A DNA stretch of 64,000 nucleotides, taken from assembly GCA_930367205.1 (NCBI GenBank), contig OV884014.1, positions 113,317,153 to 113,381,152 on the forward strand, in the 5' to 3' direction. Shown here in pieces: positions 37,031 through 48,555 of the stretch. A program made the position numbers and the translations under genes. Position 1 is the stretch's first letter. Every line of letters starts with the position of its first letter. The notes below the pieces were generated by a model, which was not told the DNA's origin, made no database searches, and saw only the letters and a list, made by a program, of their open reading frames with translations. Source of the DNA: Acanthosoma haemorrhoidale. Taxonomy: Eukaryota > Arthropoda > Insecta > Hemiptera > Acanthosomatidae.

Positions 37031-37464
37031 ACTAACAAACTCGCAGCATCTAAATATCACAACAATATACTCTTTAAATTTACCCCCCCCCCCGCATAAT
37101 TGTTACCTTCCTGTCTATGGAAATAGGGGTGAGGATTAGACAGGACCACCAAATTACTACTTTACGTTAAAGTGATATTCCTGCAGGATTTGGGAGGTCG
37201 GATAACTTCTAATGGATTTCTATCGATTTTGAGGGAAACTGGATCATAGATAGTGGGAATCGGACAGTCATTCTGAAGGAATATATTTGTGACATGGAAA
37301 GGATTGGTTTTAGTACGGCTTTGTACACTTTTCTACTTCAGCCCTTGTCCTTTAAGTTCATGACTTTATTGACGCTTTTAATGGGTTTCAGTAAGAATAT
37401 TCCACTAAAGCCCCCCTCCCTTCATGGTTTAATTGCATACCCTACTTTTTATATTTCTTAACTC
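37031..37464. other. No gene; poly-C run
   Basis: A run of about 12 C lies at 37082-37093. Otherwise nothing is recognised. Confidence 0.5.
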
Positions 37465-37652
37465 AGCCTTCAGTGGACTCTCACCACTGCACCGCAACAT
37501 TTCCACCTCTACCGAGGCTTCCCATACTCCTTAATTCCCTCACTCCACCTTCAAACAGGTACTCCTAGTGAAAGGATCCGCTCACCCCAAATAAATTCCT
37601 TTATTTTTCCCTTATCCTTAATCTTATAATAAGAGAGCTTAAAAAAAAAAGA
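37465..37652 (+). mobile_element. Family C non-LTR 3' UTR copy
   Basis: It shares GACTCTCACCACTGCAC, CAACATTTCCACCTCTAC and TAGTGAAAGGATCC with 37940-38124, and less closely with 58822-59003. It ends in an A run at about 37641-37650. Only the 3' UTR is present. Confidence 0.7.
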
Positions 37653-37664
37653 TTAATATTTGGC

Positions 37665-38124
37665 GTTAGGCACTATGGCACACCCCTTTCCGTGAAATGA
37701 AGGCTCCCGACATCCAAGTTCGAGGTCCCCACTATCACCGAAGCCATCAGAAGAAGACACATCAAGTTCTTCGACTCGATGAAACACTGCCAAAACCCCC
37801 TATTCCGTGACCTGCAAGATGGCAACTCACTAGGTCTGGGAAAGAAGACAAGATGGTGGACATTGCGGCCGTTAGTCAACCAACAAGCCCTGACGGGCAC
37901 CCATCACTGCTATCCAACTGAATGAGCCTGCACTACATGCCAAGAGAGACTCTAGGCTCAGCCACCAGTCGACTCTCACCACTGCACAGCAACATTTCCA
38001 CCTCTACTTAGGCTTCCCACTCTTGCACAGAAACAGGCCCTCTTAGTAAAAGGATCCCTTGACCCTAAATAAAATTTCCTTGATTTTTCCCTTATCAAGC
38101 TTGAGATCTGCGAAAAAACAAAAA
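37665..38124 (+). mobile_element. Family C non-LTR copy with ORF2 C-terminus
   Basis: The frame reads SKFEVPTITEAIRRRHIKFF, DSMKHCQNPLFRDLQDG, then WWTLRPLVNQQALTG and a stop near 37921. It is related to family B, whose corresponding segment is GEFI-x-RRH-KF-DSLQ-x-x-NPVF. That makes C a sister family in the same non-LTR group. The 3' UTR (37922-38110) matches 37465-37652 and ends in an A-rich tail. The copy is truncated upstream. Confidence 0.7.
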
Positions 38125-38129
38125 ATGTG

Positions 38130-38334
38130 GGAAATTTATTTTAATGGCACCCAACCATGCAAAGGTGTTCCCCCACTTCTATATGAAGTAAGGATCTACG
38201 TACACCCTGACTGTCTCAGAGGGCCTGTCATCCAGAGGTACCGTGGACTCCCTCACTGGGTACATCACGTATCCACTGATTCTGGTCCCCAGGCTGTAGC
38301 GGTCGTAGATGTTACAAGAATGCTCATAAGATGA
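38130..38334 (+). pseudogene. Possible non-LTR endonuclease-domain fragment
   Basis: An open frame gives VPPLLYEVRIYVHPDCLRGP, QRYRGLPHWVHHVSTDSGPQ and AVAVVDVTRM. The pattern of short beta-strand-like stretches (YVHPD...; AVAVVDV) loosely resembles the N-terminal apurinic endonuclease domain of non-LTR ORF2 proteins. I cannot point to the catalytic residues, so this is a weak call. It lies between two other non-LTR fragments, which is consistent with the idea. Confidence 0.3.
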
Positions 38335-38404
38335 AAACATCAAGGCGAAGAGAACCTTCCCAGTTACACCTGAAATAATTGAACAGTCTTACCAACTTAT
38401 TATC

Positions 38405-38900
38405 CGACAAAAATAACCATTCCTTCATAAACTGCCAATAAAATATAAAACGATTGTTTATAAAATGCTTGTCAGAGATTATTGATAAGCGTATCCATTA
38501 TTCGTCTTGGAGTGTGACTCGTGCCTGTAACTTCTTTAAACCGCAGAGAGTACAGAATATATTTCTGAGAACAATAACAAACTCACCTATGCGTAATATT
38601 ATCTCATGACCATATGATACCAGTGAAATTGACTTTATTTATAAAGTAGCCTATATACGAAAGCACTGAGAAGTTTCTTAAAAATTTAGTGAATAGTGTT
38701 GGGCTTGATGAAATTAAGAAGTTACATAATGACATTCATTTTAATTTTAGTTTAGTGTGGCTCTCTGACAAAATAAAGAATTCTAATCATCGAACGTTGG
38801 AAACCCCCTCCCATCGTCCCAGGGGATTCACTTTGACCTAGTCAGTAGAATGTTGAAGGTGAAAAATACTTCAAGTCCTAACTTCCCACTTGAACTTTAT
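38405..38900 (+). mobile_element. Jockey-clade fragment, family E
   Basis: Around 38429-38480 the frame reads LPIKYKTIVYKMLVRDY and a stop. In another frame, 38505-38606 reads SWSVTRACNFFKPQRVQNIF, LRTITNSPMRN and a stop. The order KYK-x-x-YK-x-LVR, WS...A-CN...Q-x-VQN-x-FLRTITNSP is the classic post-RT signature of Jockey-clade elements. It is distinct in sequence from families A to C. Frameshifts, stops and truncation show that it is a relic. Confidence 0.65.
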
Positions 38901-40367
38901 ATAACTTTACAGTTTTATTGAGTCTCTATCGTTATTATTATTATTTTATGACATTCTTATAGGAGATCGCAATGAGAAAACAAAAGACCACTCAAAACCA
39001 GAATATACCATTTCCTGGTTTTCATTCTTAACTAAACTGAAATAGTTCCAATAGTTAGTTTAAAAGTAACTTGTCCCAACATTTTTTTTTTTTTAATTTC
39101 CACTGTTACACAGAACCTTCCTGACCGTTAGTAAGATTTGACAATATAACAGGCTGTGCTGAACTAAACTGATGATTGATCAAAACGATGATTGTAAAAC
39201 TATTATGAATTGGGAAGAACGTGATAAAATATATCTGAAATTGAACACATTGGCTGTATACAAATATAGGATTTAATTAATGTGGGGGTAGAGACTACAA
39301 CAATGAAGTTAAAATTACTAACCCCGTAAGTATATTAGCCCCTAAATGACTTCTTTCTAAGGACAGCAATGCATTTTCCAAAATATGCCGTGTCTTTCTA
39401 AAATTCATTCCTCTCATAGGCGTACACTAGGGCGAAAGGCTGTTTTCCGTGGACAATGTAGGTAGGACATGGAGGATGTAAAGGTCGTCAGAATAACTCG
39501 ATATTTGGAATCCTGCGATGTTTTTAAGGGCAAGGAACACGAATATGAAGCTGTAATGTGGAAATTTTCTCGAAAAATAAAGAATATCATGACTATCACG
39601 CTTAAACCTAGACTTTTTAAAACTCGACAATAAAATTAACTTTGAACATGATCCTTATCATGTTTGTAACTTCTAGAAACGAATAATTATAAAATACTTA
39701 CATCTCTACACATAACCGTTTGGGACACCACTCTTTCGATTCTTACACGCCAGAACCATAACTTTTGGAGTCGAGTTTAGATAGCTTTTAAGTAGATAAA
39801 ATCTGTAAGAACAAGTTTTTTGTTCTTTAATTAAAAACAAAATTGATTTTATTTGCTGATTTTGGCCGAAAGTATACCAGGAGGAGGTTGAAAAGCTAGA
39901 AAATATTCAATTGAATTACTGCAATCGACAATAAAATGTGAACATTACCCCTGAAGATAGTTTGAGACGTAATAAAATATAAGAAATAATAATGTAACAA
40001 ATCACTCACATTACGCATCTGGAAATAAAAATAAAACCTCGAATCAATTTGGTACCTACAACTGAAATTACTTAATGTATTTTTTATTTTTTTAAAAAAA
40101 ATCAATATTTATTTTTTGGTTTGAGGCATTTTTAGCGATCAAAAACTAATGTTCCTTTTTGTTCTTCGATACGAATTTTAAAATCATCAGAAGATGATAG
40201 CGGTGTCCAGTTTTAGAAGACAACTTCTTTGAACATCATACCTGCGAAAATACGTACTGGCCCCGGGCGGATCATGGCGGATATAATGTTAACGAATGTC
40301 TCTCCCCCAATAATTAAGGAAAAAGTGGAAAAGTCCATTTTCAGGGACTTTTTTTAAATGACTTTGT

Positions 40368-40661
40368 TTGAAAAAATTGAATGAATCACGTATTGAGCCA
40401 CTAACAATAAGAAAACATATGCACTACATTATAGTCAGACATATAACCAGCTCGCCTTGGTATGTATCTGACAGAACACGGAGAATTGAACATGTTCAGC
40501 CAAGGTACGAGAAGTTATTCTCAGACGATACTGTACATGTCACGAAAGACTACAAGGACATACAAACATTAACACCTTATCCTTAGAGGCACTTCGTGAA
40601 AACCCTCCTTAACGGACTCAAGAGAAACTGGCAACGAGACTTGCTCAACAAATTAACCTGA
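40368..40661 (+). pseudogene. Jockey-clade ORF2 C-terminal fragment
   Basis: The frame contains RHITSSPWYVSDRTRRIEHV, matching the ITNSPWYV-x-x-x-T signature after the RT domain. After frameshifts come LKRNWQRDLLNKLT and a TGA at 40659-40661, comparable to the LKRQWPRDLL end of family A. It sits in the centre of the large inverted repeat, so it may have been the target or cargo of that structure. Confidence 0.55.
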
Positions 40662-41488
40662 CAACTTCATGTCTTGCAACCCAACAGACTCCCCTAGTCA
40701 TATAATTTACTAGTGAAAATTGATTCCGCCCTTGTAAAAAGAATATGTTGTTTAAATTAATTATGAATTAACATAGGATGATGATATTATTGCCATGTTG
40801 TTTTTATAGTTATCGTAATAAATAAGCTAATTATTAAATGATTGTTATAATCTTCACCTTTGCTATAGTTTTCTGGATTACTGATAAAATAGAATCAGTT
40901 ATCCTATGCTGGAATGTAGATCTTATACCTATTGAAAAATAACCTTATATATTGCGTAGTAAAACTTTAAGTTTCACTGTGGGACAAAAAGGGCTAAAAA
41001 CACCGATGCAACGGCCCAAATTAATAGTTTTTTTATGACTCAAAAAGACTAGATAAACTGTTTTATATGTACCTTCCTAAATGTGTGAGAAGTGAGCCCA
41101 AGATAAATTTTCTGTAATTTTTATTCAATAGTTCAATTGAAAACCTGTTAATTTTGTGGAATTTCGCATGATTTTCAGGTAACTTTTTCATGAAAGTCAC
41201 ACAACTGTGTTTTTGTTTACGTTTTTTTATAAAAATAATGCTTTTAAATGTAATTTTTACAAAGAAAGTCATATAAATAAAAGTTACCGAAAATGGACTT
41301 TCTCCACTTTTTTCTTAGTTATTGGGGGAGAGACGTTCGTTATAATTATGTCCGCTGTGATCCGGCCAGGGCCAGTGCGTATTTTAGCAGGTGCGATCTA
41401 GGAACTAAAACCTAAAACTGGACATCTCATCTTTTTATGATTTTGACAGGACATTAAGCATTTATTCATGTTATTATATAATAGTTAT

Positions 41489-42361
41489 TATAGCGACCAC
41501 TAACTATATATGTAAATTACCCTACACTCTGGTTCATAATGTATTATAATAGAAAATGTAAATCTGTGTAAACTTCTTTTAATAAATCAGAGAGAGAGTT
41601 CGGAAGTCGTAAACAAGTAACAGGGCACCGACAGACGGCAATAAACCAAGAGAATTAGCCACCTGACTGCCACATAACCTAGGGCAAGGACACTTACCCC
41701 TATTAGAATAGACCTTCAGTCCTTCCGGCAGCCATATAAAACACACCCTTGTACCCCAACGGTCATAAAACTAAAAGGAAGTGACTACCTGTGTATCGTA
41801 AAACATACCCCTGCAGACAGAGTCCGCCTTCCACGAGGGGGGGGGTTACCATATTTATATCAGTAAATTTCGCCCTGAAAGACACTCTGTCTCTTAGTCT
41901 CCTGAGCCACAATACTTGTAACTTGACACCAGGGGCACTTGGCCCCTGGTAGGCCCGCTCTTCACTCTGTTTCCTAGTCTCCTCAGCCGATTACCTCGGG
42001 GCCCTGGGAGTAAGCCCCCTCAGCCTTCCGCTAATCGACTCTCGATATGCCGCACCTCTACGACGGAACTTTGCCTCACAGCCTATAGCAGACCTCTGAC
42101 GACTTGTACTTATTACGCTGCCGATCTCTCGCCCGAACTCTGAAAACTGGTCTTATTCTTTATGAACCTCTGAACCTCATCCTGAACACAGTGTCTTGTC
42201 GGGACACATTCCTATCAATGAATGGAGTCAGATATTAACGCATACATGGAACATGGTCCATGTTATTAACTACAACAATCCGACAATTGTTGACCTCAGA
42301 CAATTGTTCACCTTTTCCGACAATTGTGCACCTCCGACTATTGTTCAACTATATCCCGACA
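41489..42361. mobile_element. Solo LTR, family L, copy 2
   Basis: This 873-bp block starts TATAGCGACC (copy 1 starts TGTAGCGAGC), ends CCCGACA, and is flanked on both sides by GTTAT (41484-41488 and 42362-42366). It shares extended blocks with copy 1 at 34366-35318, such as TTCGCCCTGAAA, GACGACTTGTACT and TGAATGGAGTCAGATATTAA. Near the right end CCGACAATTGT-type units are repeated 3-4 times where copy 1 has one. It interrupts the right arm of the inverted repeat, so it is younger than that structure. Confidence 0.85.
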
Positions 42362-43788
42362 GTTATAAAGAAGGACAACAGTAGTTATCGGTTGTGAAAA
42401 ATGTCTTAAACCAAAATGTTGAAGCAAATAATAAATATAGATTTTTCATGTATATACAATTGTGTTGGTGATTTAGGGGCATTAACTTGATTAATATAGT
42501 TTTTTAAAAATATATGTACATATTTACTTACTAACGTAACTTCAGTTGCAGGCACCGAGTTGATTCGAGGTTTTATTTTTATTTTTAGATGTGTAATGTG
42601 AGTTGTTACATTGTTATTTATTATATTTTATGACGTCTCATACTATCTTTAGGGGTAATGTTAACATTTCATTGTGCATTGCAGTAATTCTCTAGTTTTC
42701 TAGCTTTTCAACCTCTTCCTGGTAGATTTTCTAGTTCTTTGCCAAAATTAGCAAAGAAAATCAATTTTTTTTTTTTTTAAAGAACAAAAATCTTGTTCTT
42801 ACATGTTTTATCTACTTAAAAAAAAACCATGTAGAAATATAGGTAGTTATGAGAAGTTTATGTGTAGAAACGTGTAAGTATTTTATAATAATGCGTTCTT
42901 AGAAGTTACAAGACGTCCTTATCATGTTCCAAGTTAATTTTATTGAGAAATTAAAAAAACTCTAGGTTTAAAGTGATATTTTTCGAGAAAACTTCCACAT
43001 TACTGCTTCATATCCGTGTTCCTCGCCCTTAAAACCGTAGCAGGGTTCCAAATATCGAATTATTCTGACGACATTTACATCCTCCTTGTCCAAGTCCTTT
43101 CGCTCCAGTGTACGCCTTTGAGAGGAAAGAATTTTAGAAAGGTACGGTATATTTTTGGGGACTTAATTTATTGCTGTCCTTAGAAAGAAGTCATTTAGGG
43201 GCTAATATACTTACGGGCTTAGCGTAAATTACATTTTTCATCTTTGAAGATAATCTTCTTCGGGACCTTTGATGGTTTTCGCCGATATTTCCGCAATCAA
43301 CTTCAAAGGGCTGGTAAGAATTTTTCATTATTAGAAACTCTACGTTACCGTTTCAGCTTTTCATTTTTATTCCTATGAATAAAAGATTAAATTTAACATT
43401 TTAAATTATATTTTCACTTTATAAATTTTATTATTTCTAGTAATAGTTAAGTTGTATCAATAAAAATAAGACAATATAAACGAAAGGACAATAACCTACT
43501 CAAATTAAATGGTACCTAAGCATCTGACACTATAGGATGGCAAGGATCTGTGTTATTCCTTCTATCTGTTAAACCTCTCAGGTAAGTAATCTTTTAAAAA
43601 AAAAATTATTTATTAAAAAAGAAAAAAGATAAATGTTATCAACTCGTCGTTTCTAAGTTTTTAAAACTTTTTGTAATTATAATTAATCCCTCCCCCCCCC
43701 CAAAAAAAACAAACAAACATTACATGAACTTAATCAGAATATCACGCTACCCCAATCTAACTCACAGAAATAAATATGTAGGTCACTA

Positions 43789-44232
43789 GGCTACTGCCGT
43801 TCCAGTCTCCGAGGAGGATTATAGGGATGACTGGTGCAGTGAAATGATTGCGCTAGGGGATTAGGGTGGTTGGATAGGTTACTATGCAATTTCATGAACT
43901 TGGAAGGGATGAGTTCAAGAATGTAGGGTATATTAAGATCATTATGAAGGGTTTTGTCGCTGACGTAATAAGGGGCATTTACTATTGTTCTCAGGACTTT
44001 TGATTGAAAGGATTAGATACGCTTGATGTTCGACTTTTTTGCTGTCCCCAATAGCTCTATTCCGTGTGTTCAGATTGGCTTAAGTATACCATTGTAAATT
44101 AGTAATTTATTTTCTATTAAGAGATGGGATGTCCTTTGAAGTAGTCTGTACAGTTGTCCAAAGCGCCTCTTTAGTTCTTGTCTTTTTAGCCTTGTGCCGT
44201 GCTTTCTCGGATACAGGAAGAGGAATGAATTA
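43789..44232 (-). mobile_element. Jockey-like family A fragment
   Basis: The minus strand runs from the TVRY-region remnants (near 44215) through LTWN-less RLKRQELN..., GIELLG-type sequence and LHNDLNIPYILELIPSKF to PYNPPRRLERQ. It then diverges just past the coding end instead of entering the common 3' UTR. Small indels and stops are present. Confidence 0.75.
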
Positions 44233-45149
44233 GAAAAACAAAACTAGTCTTATAGACTTTATGTCATAGCAATATCATATGATACCTTGCGATGTAATTT
44301 TATGCCACTGACATTGTCAGCAACAAAACTGACATGCAGAAACACGAGCGAAAACATAAATCAATAAAAAAATCAACTTAACCAAAAGTCACCTATTATT
44401 TTGGACGTAGATCCGTTTCGAAACGGAGTCGAGAAAACATAGACCTCCCCACCCGAACTTCCTACGCACCTCCCCCCTTTTTCACGTTAACAAATACTCT
44501 GGTAGCCCAGGCTACCAGCTCTGCATAGTAAACTTTTTTTTTTTTTTTTTTTTCAGTTTTTAACGAAACACAATGGACGCCAATGATTTGAATCGAATAA
44601 ATAATAAATAAAGGGATATCAATAAAAACTACATCTAAATTCAAAAAGACTAGTCACTAAAGTTTTTTTTGTGGTTCAATGTTCAATGGGGAAAAATGAC
44701 ACGTTTTATGACTGACTCGAGATCAGTACCGGTTTTCTAAGTGGTATTCATTTTCGAGAATACTCCTTCACAGACATAAGTGGTTAACAATGGAACATGG
44801 CACATAGTTTTTCGTTAATATTATATACTGTCGTTCGCAATTCTGTTGCGGTCCGTACGTACGTATGGCTTTGGTCCGGTTGATCATTTGGTGACCTCTA
44901 AATCCAGCTGAAACCGCCATTAAACATCTGATTTCTACAGTTAGTTCCACGATTTAAATTTATGTGTCTATGTTTGAATATACTTTTGTGGTAACATGTA
45001 TAATGGTAGGGCTATAGCATAGAAAAATCAATAAAGTATTTAATTTTTAATTTTTTTAATGCTTTCAACTGTCATTATCGAAAAGTTGCATTCATAAAAT
45101 TGTCATGATAGAGGATTGCTGCCCTTCTTACATGGTTCTATTTACATAT
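44233..45149. other. No gene; short palindromes
   Basis: A perfect 16-bp palindrome (TCCGTTTCGAAACGGA, 44412-44427) and a 9-bp hairpin (CTGGTAGCC/GGCTACCAG, 44499-44518) lie close together, followed by a T run. Nothing else is recognised. Confidence 0.5.
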
Positions 45150-45765
45150 TAGGGGGAACGGAAAGTAATGTCGTTTTTTTTTTACATTAAATTCAAACAA
45201 ATAAATTTTTAACAAGTTTTTGTTTTTAATCAATGAAATAATCACCCTCATTATCAACAACCCCTTGCCATCTAGTGTGCAAATTTTCAATGACAGATCA
45301 ATAAAAGTCAATGAGTTTATGAGCCAAATATATGGAGATGGCATTTTGGATATCGTCCAAATTTTCAAATTTTTAGTCACTTGGAAAATGTGATAGCGAT
45401 CAGAATAAATGGAAACCAATGGCACAATATCGAGCGAGTATGGTGGGTGAGGCAATACAACCCCAATTCATTAATTTTTTCCAGGGTTCGTCTTGCGCAG
45501 TGCGGTCTTGCATTATCGTGTTGCAGAATAACGCCTTCTGTTGAGAATCGCTGAGCACTCTTAAAACTGCAGATTGATTTACTAGATCCAATTGTTCACA
45601 AAAAAGGTCTTCATTCATAGCTTGTCCAGGTATCAGCAGTTCAAAATGAACGACCCCGCGAATAATCCAGCAAACAAACAAAAACGCCTTTTTGGCTTAG
45701 CTGTACTTCGTGGCGAGAGAGCCACTGCCTTTAGCGTTTTGGATTATCATAAAGGACCCATTTTC
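45150..45765 (-). pseudogene. mariner transposase 3' half (left of head-to-head pair)
   Basis: On the minus strand: CWIIRGVVHFELLIPGQAMN, EDLFCEQLDLVNQS, then in a shifted frame the codons of a HDNARPH motif, then ASPTIL/HPPYSLDIVP, ending in DNEGDYFID and a TAA at 45226-45228. This is the order of a mariner transposase from before its second catalytic Asp to its C-terminus. The expected third Asp motif (P-x-D after HPPYSPD) is altered. It is broken by at least one frameshift and truncated upstream. It abuts a second relic in opposite orientation. Confidence 0.7.
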
Positions 45766-46058
45766 CATCTCCAGTCTCACCCACCATATCCGCCCAATAT
45801 TTCGCCCTCGAATTTCAATTTATTCTGACCGCTAAAAAATTTGCAAATTTGGATCATGTCCAAAATGCCATCTCCTGATATTTTGCTCAAAAACAAATAG
45901 ATTTTTATCGATCTGGCATTGAAAATTTGCATACTAGATGGCAAAAGGTTGCTGATAACGAGGGTGATTACATCATTGATTAAAAAAAAAAAAACTTGGT
46001 AAAATTTATGTGTTTGAATTTAATGTGAAAAAGGGACACTATCCCTATTATAATACAT
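45766..46058 (+). pseudogene. mariner transposase C-terminus (right of head-to-head pair)
   Basis: The plus strand reads SHPPYPPNISPSNFNLF, a stop, then sequence matching the last ~70 residues of the left copy, ending ...NEGDYIID-like codons and a TAA at 45981-45983. The outer ~300 bp are an inverted, ~85%-similar copy of 45153-45480. Both truncated 5' ends point to the centre, forming an imperfect palindrome of about 0.9 kb. Confidence 0.7.
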
Positions 46059-46669
46059 TGTAAATAGTCAAAATGTTAAACGATACAAAAATTATTTTCG
46101 CTGGTACCTTTTTCCTCAATCTTTCATAGAATATTCTTTTAAAATTCTTTATAGGATTGGACCAATTTTACGATCTTTGAGTAGTTGTTTGAAGCAAAAA
46201 TCTCTCAAAATAGCCTGGCTAAATATACAAAAAAGAAAGATCTAATTGCGAAACACTGATAAATGTTAGTAAGGATCTGGTGAAGGGCAGATGTGGAAGT
46301 TGAGAAGAAGTTGGATGTAGACGGCCCTTAGTAAGGGCACACTGTCTCGTTATCTGGCCAGAGATAGGGAGGACTGTATGGGGTTATATTTGGCCCCGGC
46401 ATCGGTAACCGTTCTCTGTCACCGAATCATCATTCATCTTTTAGCTTTTCTTCGTTCTTTTCAAAACCTCAACGCTGATAAATATAAATTCAAAATAAGT
46501 TCAAAGAATAATATTTGATAAAAAGCAAGGCACTCAATGGTAGTTAAATTTCACGAAGTATCCAAAGCTAGAAAAACGATAACAACATAATTTATTGGTA
46601 AATATAAACAGATTGATCATCCATTACTTAAAAATATTCTATTTGTTCATAAATAAATAACTCGTTAAA
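46059..46669. other. No recognised feature
   Basis: No supportable coding or repeat signal. Confidence 0.5.
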
Positions 46670-47235
46670 ATCGTTAAAGTGGTAATATTATATGGGACTG
46701 AAACCTCATGCCTCCCCCGTCTAGAGAAACTACTGATGATAGAACGAAGAATCCTAAGAAGGATTTACGGCCCCAAAAAGACACAAGAAGGATACAGACT
46801 GAGGTCCAACCAAGAAATCTACAAAGACACAAAAGACCTAGAAACGGAAATAAGGATCAGGAGACTGAAATTCTACGGACATATGGTAAGAATGGCACCA
46901 GAAAGACTAAACTAGGAAATATTCCAGAAAATCCGAGGATACAAAAGCTCAAGGGGATATACCAAGCAGATGAAGGAAGAAACTGAAAGACTAGGAATAA
47001 CGGACCAGGATTGTCAGGACGGAGAAAGATATAGGAAAAGAGGGAAATCAAGGTTCTTGTGGGAAAGAAAAAATCGAAAAAGGGAGTCGCGTGGACAGAA
47101 GAAAGAAAACAAAAGCACGCAGAGATAATGAGGGGAAAATGGAAGGAAACAAAAACAGAAACAAGAAAAGAACCGAAAGTAATGATATTCGCGTGGTCTT
47201 TAAGGCCTTTCCCTGACAAAAAAAAATCACTCAAA
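46670..47235 (+). pseudogene. Non-LTR reverse transcriptase C-terminal region
   Basis: The frame reads VILYGTETSCLPRLEKLLMI, ERRILRRIYGP, RLRSNQEIYKD and IRIRRLKFYGHMVRM, then a stop at 46913-46915. The order YG-x-ETW-like, ER-x-LRRI-GP, R-x-N-x-E, R-x-R-x-GH-x-R is the usual tail downstream of the RT domain in a broad group of insect non-LTR elements. Further remnants (KIRGYKSSRGYTKQMKEE in the next frame; WTEERKQKHAEIMRGKW at 47083-47133) continue it after frameshifts. It differs from families A to E. RT core and endonuclease are missing. Confidence 0.6.
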
Positions 47236-48111
47236 AATAATAGCTTAGGACATAATGTATTTCTACATGTCTATTATAAAATAGTTTATAATTATTTCAA
47301 TCAGTTCTGGATCAATTGCTCAACCCGGAGTCATTAATTAGTGGTTTTAATTTATGTCCCGATGACGCAAAAGAAATTATTCAGTGCTAGAACTTAATTA
47401 ATTGCTTCATATTAAGAAAAAAATCCTGTTATATACTGAGTTTTTATGCAAATCAGCATGTGTTTGAATTTTGAATTAATTTTTTTCATAGCAGTCCAAT
47501 TTGAAAAAAATAAATGCAATTGTATTTGAAAAAAACTAAGGTTTAATAATTGAGTTGTTTGTTATTTAAAATTAAACTTCCGTGGCGCTACCGTTCTGAA
47601 AGTAAAGTACCTTTGCCTCTTTCTCATCATCCAGCCATCTCAAACTGGGCGTTCCTTGGGTCCGGTCTTCTTTATACCTCCAGTATACCGTTGTACACAG
47701 GATTCGATTATGGAGGGTACTTCTCTAAGCAACTGAATCGTTGCTACTGTATCTTAAACGTCACCGTTCTGCAGAAATTCTAATCTAAATTGATTTCTTC
47801 TTTTTCGTTTGCAATAAACGGGTTCGCCCAGCCATTCGCTCATATTCTTGAATCACCTTAGGGGCAGGCAGAGTATATATATACATATATAGGTATGAAA
47901 CTATAATTCTTGATAATTACAAAAATGTATTCATTTACCATAAACGTTGGACTCACCACTTTTTCGCAAACACAGTATCATTTAGATGAATTTCGCATAA
48001 AGTTATTCTCCAACCGTTAAAGCTACTGAAAGTTAGAGGTAATCTATAAAAAAATTAAATAAAACGATGACGTTAAATATCGTCCAAAGACTCACTTGCT
48101 TTGAAGGGAGA
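47236..48111. other. No recognised feature
   Basis: AT-rich. A weak, motif-free 77-codon frame lies at 47550-47783. Confidence 0.45.
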
Positions 48112-48555
48112 CCAGAGTTATTCCATAGTAACCTATCCAACCACCCTATAGCACATTCATTGCACTGCACCACTCATCCCTATAATCCTCATCGGAGACT
48201 GAAACGGAAGTGGCCTCGTGATCTGCTATAAATGCATTGGAAGTGGGAGTCCTGGCAATGGCCAGTTCCTCCAATGATGTCCTGAGCGTCTGTGGCTCTC
48301 ACGCTCTTCGTCAACCTCCACTGGCTCTTATACGGTGACGCGGCTGATGGAGGAGCGTGCGGGACTTCCCAAGACTTCCTCTTTCGCATGCGAGGGAGGT
48401 GACAACCATGTGGATTTGGGAGGTCTCTGGGGTGTTTGTGAATATTGTATGAATGAGCGAGTGAATGATGAATTGTAAACATGGTATGAATTAGAACATT
48501 TATCTTAATTACTTATTGCCTAATAAGGCAGATTATAATTTTAGCACAATAATGA
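48112..48555 (+). mobile_element. Jockey-like family A, coding end plus 3' UTR
   Basis: It begins within the tail region (HSNLSNHP-like codons), passes ALHCTTHPYNPHRRLK-type sequence and continues into the family 3' UTR. The UTR contains GGCAATGGCCAG, GACGCGGCTGATGGAGGAGC and TTTCGCATGCGAG, ending near AGCACAATAATG at 48545-48555. It is 5' truncated. Confidence 0.75.

Larger units (their letters stand above)
39315..43232. repeat. ~1-kb inverted repeat with nested solo LTR
   Basis: The left arm (about 39315-40350) and the right arm (about 41285-43232) are reverse complements over their length, roughly 80-85% by eye. Matching examples are CGTAAGTATATTAGCCCC at the outer edge, the block around 39890-40060 against 42540-42720, and the inner CCCCCAATAA block (40309-40318) against 41320-41330. 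The right arm is ~0.9 kb longer because a solo LTR lies within it (41489-42361). The ~0.93-kb centre holds a Jockey fragment. Possible sources are a fold-back or long-TIR transposon, or an inverted duplication. No target duplication was identified. Confidence 0.8.
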
